From: Pyrinomonadaceae bacterium
GTDB lineage: Bacteria > Acidobacteriota > Blastocatellia > Pyrinomonadales > Pyrinomonadaceae
Reading direction: 5' to 3'
Length of the DNA: 15,023 nt
Assembly: GCA_026786155.1 (NCBI GenBank)
Contig: JAJAYR010000033.1
Coordinates: 1-15,023, forward strand
Positions within the stretch are counted from its first letter, which is position 1, and each line of letters opens with the position of its first letter. This document shows positions 7,544-13,663 of the stretch, piece by piece. Made by a program: the position numbers and the translations under genes. The notes under the pieces are model-generated. The model worked only from the letters and a program-made list of their open reading frames with translations, ran no database searches and was not told the DNA's origin.

Positions 7544-7611
7544 GGATGAAGGATGAGGGCTGAGGGATGAAAATTTCGACAGCCCTTTTTTCATCCCTCA
7601 GCCTTCATCCC
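7543..7611 (+). repeat. Heptamer-periodic hairpin after the PBP1A gene (unit GGGATGA), arms differ by one unit
   Basis: Left units: GGGATGA (7543), AGGATGA (7550), GGGCTGA (7557) and GGGATGA (7564). Right units: TCATCCC (7591), TCAGCCT (7598) and TCATCCC (7605). The right arm matches the left once a single heptamer is removed from the left. The array starts on the last base of the PBP1A stop TAG. The unit is the same as in the hairpin upstream of mreC, 7.4 kb away. It lies between convergent genes and could also hinder read-through. Confidence 0.9.
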
Positions 7612-7622
7612 TTAATTCTCAT

Positions 7623-7657
7623 CCTTGGAAAATTTTTAATTAAAAAATTTTCCAAGG
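7623..7657. terminator. Perfect 15-bp AT-rich inverted repeat between convergent genes, possible bidirectional terminator
   Basis: Arms 7623-7637 (CCTTGGAAAATTTTT) and 7643-7657 pair perfectly around the 5-nt loop AATTA. The T-run lies inside the stem rather than after it, and only the CCTTGG end is GC-containing, so termination strength is uncertain. The palindrome overlaps the last codons and stop of the minus-strand esterase (LGKFFN, stop at 7636-7638). Confidence 0.5.
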
Positions 7658-8370
7658 TAGAACGGCAGCATTTTGCGCCACCAGTCCCAATCGTGATTAA
7701 CATCTTTGCCCCAGACTTCGCACAGGTGCGGAATGCCTTTCTGAGCTAAAACGCCGCAGAATTGTTTGGTTCTTTCGGGTGCTTCAAACGCGCCTTGTCC
7801 GGTAACGAGGACGATTGAATCGGCTTTTTGCAGAATCGGCAGATTATAATCGTCGTGCAGATTGGCGACATACTGAATCGGGTTGTTGAAATACACGTTG
7901 TCGTCGTAGTAATTTTTCAGATAAGAACGCACGTCGTAACTGCCGCTCATCGCAATCGTGCCGCGAAACTGGTCGGGATGTTTGAAATAGCAGTTCGCCG
8001 CCAGATACGCGCCCAAACTCGCGCCGGTCGTCAGAGGTTTCGCGTCCTGCCCGCATTCATCACGAATCAGCGGCATCACTTCTTCCATAATATATTGGTC
8101 GTAGCGCGTCAGCAGTTCAGCTTTCCATTGGGGCGAAGCCTGTTCGTTTAAAAGGCTGTAACGGTTGACCGAATTTATCGAATAAGCGCGAAGCAAACCC
8201 GATTCGATAAACGGTTTGATTGCGTCAAGCAGCAAAAACCGCTCGTATTCCAGATAATCCGCCGCCGCCGTCGGAAACATTAAAAGCGGAAAACCTTTCT
8301 CGCCGTAAGCCACCAGCGGCATTTCCATTCCGAGATTATGACTGAACCAGGATGTTGTATCACGTCGCAT
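7636..8370 (-). CDS. Esterase-family alpha/beta hydrolase (PF00756-like)
   Basis: A 244-residue cytoplasmic serine hydrolase resembling the esterase D/PHB-depolymerase-like group. There is no signal peptide. The nucleophile elbow is GASLG at 116-120 (Ser118), followed by a helix and the RGTIAMSGSYD strand-turn typical of this fold. A likely catalytic His226 sits in VNHDWDWWRKMLPFYL near the C-terminus, and the acid may be in the 186-200 region (SIVLVTGQGAFE). Substrate unknown. The frame is open further upstream to 8433, but I chose ATG 8370 because a GGAG lies 11 nt upstream and a good promoter (8419-8446) would be inside the longer version. It runs convergent to the PBP1A gene; its promoter overlaps the 3' end of the Gdx gene. 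Confidence 0.85.
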   Translation of the reverse strand: MRRDTTSWFSHNLGMEMPLVAYGEKGFPLLMFPTAAADYLEYERFLLLDAIKPFIESGLLRAYSINSVNRYSLLNEQASPQWKAELLTRYDQYIMEEVMPLIRDECGQDAKPLTTGASLGAYLAANCYFKHPDQFRGTIAMSGSYDVRSYLKNYYDDNVYFNNPIQYVANLHDDYNLPILQKADSIVLVTGQGAFEAPERTKQFCGVLAQKGIPHLCEVWGKDVNHDWDWWRKMLPFYLGKFFN

Positions 8371-8381
8371 AAAATTTTTGA

Positions 8382-8385
8382 CTCC
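8382..8385 (-). promoter_or_regulatory. Ribosome binding site GGAG that decides the esterase start
   Basis: On the minus strand GGAG stands 11 nt before ATG 8370. The alternative start at 8433 has no comparable site and lies upstream of the likely transcription start. Confidence 0.5.
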
Positions 8386-8418
8386 AAAAACAGATTTTTC
8401 GAATAAAACTTTCCGCTT

Positions 8419-8446
8419 ATTATAACGAAACACTGCGAAATATCAC
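8419..8446 (-). promoter_or_regulatory. Sigma-70-type promoter for the esterase gene
   Basis: On the minus strand the -10 is a perfect TATAAT (8419-8424) and the -35 is GTGATA (8441-8446; 4 of 6 matches to TTGACA), with a 16-nt spacer. The transcription start would be near 8412, giving a leader of about 42 nt with GGAG before ATG 8370. The -35 overlaps the stop codon of the Gdx gene. Confidence 0.5.
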
Positions 8447-8763
8447 GGCGCAGAAGTCAATTTCAAACCGGCGATGCCCGCAACAATCAGCAAAATGCAC
8501 AAAACTCTGGTCAAATCGCGCGGCTCGTCGAAAAGAAACATTCCGAGAATCGCCGTGCCGACCGCGCCGATGCCCGTCCAAATCGCATACGCCGTGCCGA
8601 TGGGCAAAACTTTCAAAGCCATCGAAAGCAACTGAAAACTGGCAATCATCAACGCCGCCGTTATCAAACTCGGATAAAGTTTCGTCCAGCCTTCGGTGTA
8701 TTTCAAACCGATTGCCCAACCGATTTCCAAAATCCCGGCGATAATCAAATAAATCCAACTCAT
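8443..8763 (-). CDS. gdx: Guanidinium exporter Gdx/SugE (small multidrug resistance family)
   Basis: Four-helix SMR antiporter that works as an antiparallel dimer in the inner membrane, exporting guanidinium in exchange for protons. It has 106 residues, the family's usual size. The sequence follows SugE/Gdx rather than EmrE/QacE: MSWIYLIIAGILEIGWAIGL at the start, LPIGTAYAIWTGIGAVG in helix 3. The residues known from Gdx structures are all in register: Glu13 (proton/substrate coupling), Trp16, Ser42, Tyr59 and Trp62. ATG 8763 has GAAGGAAG a few nt upstream. A hairpin with a U-run precedes it by about 20 nt, so it may be regulated by attenuation; many gdx genes are under guanidine riboswitches, but I could not fit one here. 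It lies downstream of the lipoprotein gene on the same strand. Confidence 0.93.
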   Translation of the reverse strand: MSWIYLIIAGILEIGWAIGLKYTEGWTKLYPSLITAALMIASFQLLSMALKVLPIGTAYAIWTGIGAVGTAILGMFLFDEPRDLTRVLCILLIVAGIAGLKLTSAP

Positions 8764-8782
8764 AAAACTTCCTTCAAAGCGG

Positions 8783-8811
8783 AAAAACTCGAATCTTGTG
8801 AAGATTCGAGT
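8783..8811 (-). terminator. Intrinsic terminator or attenuator just upstream of gdx
   Basis: On the minus strand an 11-bp perfect stem (8801-8811 with 8787-8797, ACTCGAATCTT) has a 3-nt loop and runs directly into five Ts. It sits 19 nt before the gdx ATG. It may end transcripts of the lipoprotein gene (stop at 8937) or act as a regulated attenuator in the gdx leader. Confidence 0.75.
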
Positions 8812-8859
8812 CGTCCCAATAACTTTTAACTGTCCGATCCCATTGGTGTTTCGCCCGCT

Positions 8860-8935
8860 GTTCTGAGTTCAAACTTCAGTTTGTTCAGCCGCCGCACTGC
8901 GCTGGCGGAAACACGCTGAAGCGTGAACTCAGAAC
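8860..8935. repeat. Long imperfect palindrome flush with the lipoprotein stop
   Basis: Outer arms GTTCTGAGTTCA (8860-8871) and TGAACTCAGAAC (8924-8935) pair perfectly over 12 bp. Pairing continues with mismatches through CTTCAG/CTGAAG and then CCGCC (8889-8893)/GGCGG (8904-8908) around a GC-rich tip. It ends one base from the stop codon of the minus-strand lipoprotein gene. There is no heptamer period and no U-run, so it looks like a dispersed palindromic repeat (REP-like) rather than a terminator. Confidence 0.75.
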
Positions 8936-8936
8936 T

Positions 8937-9893
8937 TTATTTTGCCACCGTAATTTCCTGCGTCGTCGAATTATAGCCGCCGTTGTCAACGAGATTTCCG
9001 GCTTTGTCCACGAGTTCGAGTTTGACGCTGCGTGTGCCGTTCGCCCATCCGCTCAACCAAATCGGCGACCATTTATCAATGTATTTCGCTTCGCCGCCGT
9101 CAACCGAATACTTGACGCGATATTCGCCGCCGTCACCTTGCAGTTTGCCGTTTGAAAGCCAAAAGTCAATCATAATCGCGTCCGCCTCCGCACCTTTGTA
9201 TTCGCCCTTCGGACGGCTGTAAGTCAACAGCGGTTTCGCCGCGTCAACATTTCCCGCCTTTGATTCCTTCATCTCTTTGCCTTCGGGCGCGGCGTTCGCA
9301 TTGGCGTTCGACATCGTTTGATTGGCGTTCGTCGTCGCCGGTTTGGTCGCGTCCGCGCCGCCGTTTTTAACGGTGAACTTCACCATCTGAAACGCGCCCG
9401 CGTTTTTGTAGCTTTCGTGCCACGGGCGCGACGGGAAAAACCGCAGCGTGTGTTCGCCGTCCGAAACATTACGCAATTCAAACTCGCTGTCGAGATTGTA
9501 ATACGCTTCATACGGCTGATTATCCAGAATAACGTGAATATGATTGCCCATTTTCGTCGCCATATCCATCATCGGTTTGTAGCCTTTCAAATCGCCCGCC
9601 AAAGATAATTTGACTTTAACGGTCGAACTCGCTACCGTCGCGCCGTTTTTCGGCTCAACGACGGCAATGGTCGGCGCTGCTTTATCCTGTTCGCCGCGCG
9701 TCGCTATTTCGTCTTCAATCTTCTTCGGACGCGAAACTTCCGTTAAATTCTGCGCGGTCGGCGCGGCGTTCGTATTCGTCGTGTTGACGTTGGCGCGATT
9801 GGCGTTCGTGTTCGTATTCGTATTCGTCGGCGTTTCGCAAGCCGTCAAAGCCGTTAGTGCCACCAAAAGCGATAAAATTTTTATTGATTTCAT
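8937..9893 (-). CDS. Lipoprotein with Asn/Thr-rich linker and two related Ig-like segments
   Basis: A 318-residue predicted lipoprotein of unknown function. The signal peptide ends in the lipobox LTAC with Cys19 as the acylation site. Residues 22-46 form a low-complexity linker of Asn, Thr and Ala (NTNTNTN pattern). A first beta-rich segment follows (about 73-176: IAVVEPKNGATV, HIHVILDNQPYEAYY, DGEHTLRFFPSRPWHESYKN). Then comes a second Asn/Ala linker (189-202) and a second segment (about 238-316) with the same order of cues (YRVKYSVDGGEAKYID, NGTRSVKLELVDKAGN). This suggests duplicated Ig-like domains on a flexible stalk at the membrane surface. Start ATG 9893 gives an intact signal peptide. 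Transcribed from a good promoter at 9962-9990. It may share transcripts with gdx, but a terminator lies between. Confidence 0.85.
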   Translation of the reverse strand: MKSIKILSLLVALTALTACETPTNTNTNTNANRANVNTTNTNAAPTAQNLTEVSRPKKIEDEIATRGEQDKAAPTIAVVEPKNGATVASSTVKVKLSLAGDLKGYKPMMDMATKMGNHIHVILDNQPYEAYYNLDSEFELRNVSDGEHTLRFFPSRPWHESYKNAGAFQMVKFTVKNGGADATKPATTNANQTMSNANANAAPEGKEMKESKAGNVDAAKPLLTYSRPKGEYKGAEADAIMIDFWLSNGKLQGDGGEYRVKYSVDGGEAKYIDKWSPIWLSGWANGTRSVKLELVDKAGNLVDNGGYNSTTQEITVAK

Positions 9894-9961
9894 ACGTTTT
9901 TTCTCTCAATGTTCGTTCTCAGCCGGAGTTGATTTTTGTTTTTTGTTTCGGCTTGCCTTGA

Positions 9962-9990
9962 ATTGTAGCGAAGATTCGTTGCTTTCTCAA
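9962..9990 (-). promoter_or_regulatory. Sigma-70-type promoter for the lipoprotein gene
   Basis: On the minus strand the -35 is TTGAGA (9985-9990) and the -10 is TACAAT (9962-9967), each 5 of 6 to consensus, with a 17-nt spacer. The transcription start would be near 9955, about 60 nt before ATG 9893. In the 346-nt gap 9894-10239 I see this promoter, the element at 10060-10203 and the ribosome binding site of the next gene. Nothing else stands out. Confidence 0.55.
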
Positions 9991-10059
9991 TCAATCGAAT
10001 TTATAATCAGCTCAACTTTTAATCGTCCAACCGGCATTTTTATTAGTCGCTTTTTTGAA

Positions 10060-10203
10060 GGAGTTACGCAGTTGAAGTGGAAACATTCGGAATAGATGAG
10101 AGATGACAGATGATAACTGATAGATTTTTATCGCTCATCTTTGATCTATAATCTCTCATCTGTTCCGAATCGTGCCGCCCGTAATTTTCAACTGCGTAAC
10201 TCC
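10060..10203. repeat. Nested inverted-repeat element A (MITE-like) with heptamer core
   Basis: Perfect 17-bp terminal inverted repeats: GGAGTTACGCAGTTGAA (10060-10076) and its complement at 10187-10203. Inside is a second inverted repeat: ATTCGGAATAGATGAGAGAT (10085-10104) against 10151-10170, 19 of 20 pairs. Between them both strands keep a 7-nt period (AGATGAG, AGATGAC, AGATGAT, AACTGAT on the left; CGCTCAT and CTCTCAT on the right). There is no ORF and no clear target duplication. The outer repeat ends 36 nt before the start of the secreted hydrolase gene. A perfect TATAAT at 10147-10152 lies inside but without a convincing -35. Confidence 0.85.
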
Positions 10204-10225
10204 TATTCCACATTTCTAAAAATAT

Positions 10226-10232
10226 AAGGAGA
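10226..10232 (+). promoter_or_regulatory. Strong Shine-Dalgarno (AAGGAGA) of the secreted hydrolase
   Basis: AAGGAGA lies 7 nt before ATG 10240, the best ribosome binding site in the window. It contrasts with the wall-cluster genes, most of which lack one. Confidence 0.7.
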
Positions 10233-10239
10233 ACTGTCA

Positions 10240-12216
10240 ATGCGAATTCCGAAACTGAACTTTTTCGTTTTTTTTCTGCTGACCATTTGTTTTACGAGCG
10301 TCGCCGTCGCGCAAAAAAACAATCTAAATCGCCGCGATTTCAAACAATTAGCGGGCGCGGCGGAAGAAATTCCGCAAATGCGTTTGCCGAATCCGGCTGA
10401 TTTAGGCTTGAAATCAAAAACCGCGATGCTGCCGATTGCGGCGAATCGCGCCGCGCAGAAATTTGCGATTCCGGTTGAAAACGCCGCCGATTTTCGCCTG
10501 CTGCTGCTCGCGCCGAACAGCGAAAAATGGCAAATAAAAATCGCGCTGCCGAACGAAGATTTTATCAATCTGCGAAACGGCGCGGGTTCGCCGAATATCG
10601 AAATCACCGAAGATTTCTACGGTTTGGGCGACGAGCGATTTCCCGCCGAAGTCTTTACCTTCAAAAATTTGACGACCGGCGTTCTGCGAGTCGAGATAAA
10701 CACGCGCCGCGCCGCGTCGGGCGGATTTTTAATCGCGGCGAGCGAATCGCCTCTGCGACTCTATTCGTTCGTGAACACGCTGGAAACCGTGCGCGGGCAA
10801 AACATCGGACTCGTCGCTTCGATTTTTAATAATGACGACGAAACGGTTTTCGCGGGCAGAATCGGCGCGGCAAATGTCCGAATCGAAATGCCGAACGGCG
10901 AAATTCTGCGAACGCCAATGTTCGACGACGGCAATCACAATGACCGACTCGCGGGCGACGGCATTTTCAGCGGCTCGTTCGTTCCGAATCAATCCGGCAG
11001 ATTCAACGCGCAAATCATTGTGAACGGCGCGAACGCGAACGGCGAAGCGTTCATCAGAACCGGCGAGCATTTAATTGAGGTCGCCGCCAATCGCGCCGCG
11101 TTTGACGACAACGCTTTCGTCAAAGCGATTGACGAAACGAGATTTCAGATTGATTTAGCCGCGCAAAATTTGAAAGCCGGACAACAAGTTATCGCGCACG
11201 CCGAAGTTTGGGGACGCGACGCGAACGGCAATCAAAAAGCGATTGCGTGGATTGGCGGAATGACTCTGGCGGAAAAATCTTCCGGCAAAAACCGCGTGAT
11301 TTTGCCGCTGACGCTCGACGCGCGATGGCTCGTTCGTTCCGACGCGAAAAGCGATTTTGAATTGCGAAACGTCCGCCTTCAAAATGCCGATTCTTCAATC
11401 GTGCTTGGCACGAAGGATTCGATTGCGCTGTCGCCGATTCTCGTTTCCGAAGATTTATCGAGAACTTTTAACGGTGCAATCACCGCCGAAATGCGAACGG
11501 GTTTATCGCCGGTTGAACAATCGAAAATTGACGTGCCGAACGCCGTCGACGGCAAATTGATGCTCGTTCACGGCTACTGTTCGGGCGATGCGTGGGGCGC
11601 GGCGGCTTCTGCCGGACAATTTACCAATTACGTCAAGTTTTTAGACTTGAATCAAAACCGTTCGCACGACCAATTTGCTCAACGCATTAGAAATTTCGGC
11701 GCAGCTTTGCCGTCGTTCGGCATCGTCGCGCACAGTCAGGGCGGCGCGGCTTCGCTTCATCTTTACACTTATTATTGGAGCGGTTTAGATTATGCGACCG
11801 GCGGTTCGCGGCTGATTCAATCGGTTGGAACGCCGTATCAAGGCACGGCAATCGCCGGAAATCTGGCGGCAATCGGCAGCGTTTTCGGCGCGGGCTGCGG
11901 CGCAAATAGCGATTTGACGTATTCGGGCGCGGCGGCGTGGCTGGCGAACATTCCAAGCTGGGCGCGGGCGAAAGTTTTCTATCACACGACTTCTTTTACT
12001 GACGTTTGGTATCGCTACGATTATTGCAGTCTGGCGACCGATTTGTTTTTGGGCGACCCGGAAGACGGCGTAGTCGAACGCGCTTACGGGCAACTTCCCG
12101 GCGCAAACAATCTCGGACACAAAACCGGCTGGTGTCATACGAGCGGAATGCGCGACCCGGCGCAAACCGGCGATTCATCGCGCAACGCCAATATGAACGC
12201 CAACGCCGCGCGTTGA
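10240..12216 (+). CDS. Secreted serine hydrolase (lipase-like) with N-terminal beta domain
   Basis: A 658-residue exported protein. A signal peptide occupies about 1-25 (cleavage near VAVAQ). Residues about 30-400 are beta-rich; the part around 190-290 (FVNTLETVRGQNIGL, MPNGEILRTPMFDDGNHNDRLAGDGIFSGSF) resembles the 'choice-of-anchor X' type of Ig-like domain. The C-terminal alpha/beta hydrolase has LVHGYCSGD at 442-450 (oxyanion-hole region), the nucleophile elbow AHSQGG with Ser499, an acid in GDPEDG (Asp606 or Asp609) and a His in LGHKTGWCH (His627 or His633). First glycine of GxSxG is Ala, as in several true lipases. The layout recalls bacterial proteins annotated as 'conditioned medium factor', which is only an analogy. 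The C-terminus (RNANMNANAAR) is Asn/Ala-rich. Single-gene unit: own strong ribosome binding site and a terminator downstream. Confidence 0.85.
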   Translation: MRIPKLNFFVFFLLTICFTSVAVAQKNNLNRRDFKQLAGAAEEIPQMRLPNPADLGLKSKTAMLPIAANRAAQKFAIPVENAADFRLLLLAPNSEKWQIKIALPNEDFINLRNGAGSPNIEITEDFYGLGDERFPAEVFTFKNLTTGVLRVEINTRRAASGGFLIAASESPLRLYSFVNTLETVRGQNIGLVASIFNNDDETVFAGRIGAANVRIEMPNGEILRTPMFDDGNHNDRLAGDGIFSGSFVPNQSGRFNAQIIVNGANANGEAFIRTGEHLIEVAANRAAFDDNAFVKAIDETRFQIDLAAQNLKAGQQVIAHAEVWGRDANGNQKAIAWIGGMTLAEKSSGKNRVILPLTLDARWLVRSDAKSDFELRNVRLQNADSSIVLGTKDSIALSPILVSEDLSRTFNGAITAEMRTGLSPVEQSKIDVPNAVDGKLMLVHGYCSGDAWGAAASAGQFTNYVKFLDLNQNRSHDQFAQRIRNFGAALPSFGIVAHSQGGAASLHLYTYYWSGLDYATGGSRLIQSVGTPYQGTAIAGNLAAIGSVFGAGCGANSDLTYSGAAAWLANIPSWARAKVFYHTTSFTDVWYRYDYCSLATDLFLGDPEDGVVERAYGQLPGANNLGHKTGWCHTSGMRDPAQTGDSSRNANMNANAAR

Positions 12217-12221
12217 TTGAT

Positions 12222-12321
12222 GTAACGCCGCCCGTCCCGGCGGCTGTCCGGGGTGCGTCTCCCGCACACCGACCGCGCGAGCGAGACGCTCCCGCGACAG
12301 CCGTCGAGACGACGGCGTTAC
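12222..12321. repeat. GC-rich long palindrome downstream of the hydrolase gene
   Basis: Arms GTAACGCCG (12222-12230) and CGGCGTTAC (12313-12321) pair perfectly. Pairing continues inward with CGTCCCGGCGGCTGTC (12233-12248) against 12296-12311 (14 of 16). The GCGTCTC/GAGACGC pair and a small TGCG/CGCA hairpin fill the centre. It is much richer in G+C than its surroundings, has no heptamer period and starts 5 nt after the hydrolase stop. Likely a dispersed intergenic repeat. Confidence 0.75.
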
Positions 12322-12329
12322 GTTTTACC

Positions 12330-12366
12330 AAAAACAGCCGACAGTTTAATGCTGTCGGCTGTTTTT
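12330..12366. terminator. Strong bidirectional intrinsic terminator
   Basis: A 15-bp perfect stem (12330-12344, AAAAACAGCCGACAG, with 12352-12366) and a 7-nt loop, with an A-run on one side and a T-run on the other. It terminates the secreted hydrolase transcript on the + strand and isolates the heptosyltransferase gene. Confidence 0.92.
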
Positions 12367-12433
12367 CGCTTTCATCTCTTTTTTGCTAATCTCTAAGTTC
12401 TAACCGTCTTCGCGTTTAGATGTTTCCAAAATC

Positions 12434-13477
12434 GTGAAAATTCTCATCGTAAAACTGAGCAGTATCGGCGATGTCGTTCATACGCTGCCGACGCTCGCCG
12501 CCATTCGCCGCGCTCTTCCCGACGCGGAAATTTCCTGGGCGGTTGAAAAAAGCGCGGCGGAAATTCTGCGCGGCAATGTATTGATAGACCATCTCATCGA
12601 AATTGACACGCGCTCGCTGCGCGGCGGGAAAATCGTCGGAGGAATTTTATTAAATTCACGAAAACAACTCAAAAAACTGCGTGTTTCCGACTTCGATGTT
12701 GCGCTCGATTTTCAAGGGCTGCTAAAATCTGCCGCTATCGCTAAATTTTCCAAAGCAAAACGCCGCTACGGTTTTTCCAAACAAAACTTGCGCGAACCGG
12801 CGAGCCGATTTCTCCTTAACGATACTTTTGCAGCCGAACGGGAAATTCATATTATCCGCAAAAATCTGACGCTGGCGCAGAAGGCTCTGCACATTCCCGT
12901 TCCCGACAGCGATTTTGAATTTCCGATTTACACGAGCGAGACGCATCGCACGGAAGCTGAAAAAATCATCGAACAAGCGGGCGAAAATTTGGCGATTCTC
13001 AATCCGGCGGGCGGCTGGACGACGAAACTCTGGAGCGCGGAAAAGTTCGGCGCGTTGGCTGATAAACTTTGGGAAGAAAACAATTTAATTTCCGTCATCA
13101 CGACCGCGCCGAATGAAATCGAACTGGCGGAAAAAGCGTTGCGGAACAGCCAATCGGGAAAGATTATCGTCGCGCAGCCGAGTCTGAAAGGTTTCTACGA
13201 ACTAGCGAAACGCGCTAAAATCTATGTCGGCGGCGACACCGCGCCGACGCATCTGGCGGTGGCGGCGAAAACTCCGCTCGTCGGCATTTTCGGTCCGACC
13301 GAATGGTGGCGCAACGGCAGCCCGAATGAGGCGGACGTTTGCGTCGAGCGAAATGACATCAATTGCCGCGTAGATTGTCATCGGCGCATTTGTAACAATT
13401 GGATTTGTCTGGACATTTCCGTCGAAACGGTTTTTCAAGCCGTGCAAAAAAGATTAAAATTAACGGCGGACGAGTAG
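12434..13477 (+). CDS. waaC: Glycosyltransferase family 9 protein, LPS heptosyltransferase I-like
   Basis: GT9 enzyme of 347 residues (E. coli WaaC 319), expected to add heptose to the lipid A-Kdo core on the cytoplasmic face of the inner membrane. It starts with MKILIVKLSSIGDVVHTLP, where Asp13 matches the WaaC catalytic base. The second Rossmann half has NPAGGWTTKLWS (Lys198, sugar-phosphate contact), then VGGDTAPTHLAVAAKTPLVGIFGPT (Asp268, His272), the ADP-heptose site. The C-terminal Cys-rich strip (CRVDCHRRICNNWICLDIS) is common in heptosyltransferases. The start is GTG 12434 with no clear Shine-Dalgarno; the preceding region has no obvious promoter. I am sure of the family, less sure of heptosyltransferase I over another GT9 enzyme. 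The next gene is separated by element B. Confidence 0.88.
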   Translation: MKILIVKLSSIGDVVHTLPTLAAIRRALPDAEISWAVEKSAAEILRGNVLIDHLIEIDTRSLRGGKIVGGILLNSRKQLKKLRVSDFDVALDFQGLLKSAAIAKFSKAKRRYGFSKQNLREPASRFLLNDTFAAEREIHIIRKNLTLAQKALHIPVPDSDFEFPIYTSETHRTEAEKIIEQAGENLAILNPAGGWTTKLWSAEKFGALADKLWEENNLISVITTAPNEIELAEKALRNSQSGKIIVAQPSLKGFYELAKRAKIYVGGDTAPTHLAVAAKTPLVGIFGPTEWWRNGSPNEADVCVERNDINCRVDCHRRICNNWICLDISVETVFQAVQKRLKLTADE

Positions 13478-13484
13478 AAATGAG

Positions 13485-13652
13485 TGAAGCCTGAGCGCAA
13501 TTCAAGAACGATTCGGAATAGCTGAAAGATAATAGATAATAGATGAGAGATAAAACCATCATCCGAATCTCTCAGTTATCATCTGTCATCTCTCAGCTAT
13601 TCCGAATCGTTAAATCTTGATCGAACAAATACTTAATTGCGCTCACCCTTCA
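13485..13652. repeat. Nested inverted-repeat element B (MITE-like) with heptamer core
   Basis: Outer inverted repeat: 13485-13506 against 13632-13652, with a perfect core TGAGCGCAATT (13492-13502)/AATTGCGCTCA (13635-13645). Inner inverted repeat: AACGATTCGGAATAGCTGA (13507-13525) against 13593-13611, perfect over 19 bp. The right side carries about 20 nt (13612-13631) with no partner on the left. The interior steps by 7 nt (GGAATAG, CTGAAAG, ATAATAG, ATAATAG, ATGAGAG). It shares ATTCGGAATAG and a CGCARTTSAAG motif with element A. It lies between the heptosyltransferase and the methyltransferase-like gene. No ORF. Confidence 0.85.
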
Positions 13653-13663
13653 AATAAGCAGAA

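Noticed and set aside
7223..7594. Arg-rich antisense frame over the PBP1A tail
   Set aside because: Its run of arginines is simply the reverse reading of the proline codons of PBP1A; no ribosome binding site.
8371..8433. Longer esterase starting at 8433
   Set aside because: A good promoter (8419-8446) and the GGAG before 8370 place the start downstream; the extra 21 residues are not typical of the family.
8420..8758. Second reading frame over gdx on the minus strand
   Set aside because: It overlaps gdx almost entirely; the gdx frame matches a known family residue by residue, the other is a charged, unrecognisable shadow.
8812..8860. Guanidine riboswitch upstream of gdx
   Set aside because: GGGACGAC recalls ykkC-type motifs, but the paired hairpins with ACGR loops or the guanidine-I core could not be drawn. 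Kept as a hypothesis in the findings, not as a feature.
9610..10095. Forward frame of 161 codons across the lipoprotein gene and its promoter
   Set aside because: It is antisense to the lipoprotein's signal peptide and linker and runs into element A; low-complexity, no ribosome binding site.
10122..10152. Promoter inside element A driving the secreted hydrolase
   Set aside because: TATAAT at 10147-10152 is perfect, but no -35 is found at suitable spacing, and the hexamer may arise from the heptamer sequence. Left as a possibility only.
12006..12389. Forward Arg-rich frame over the end of the hydrolase gene and the GC-rich palindrome
   Set aside because: It crosses the hydrolase stop, the palindrome and the terminator; composition is that of a shadow frame.
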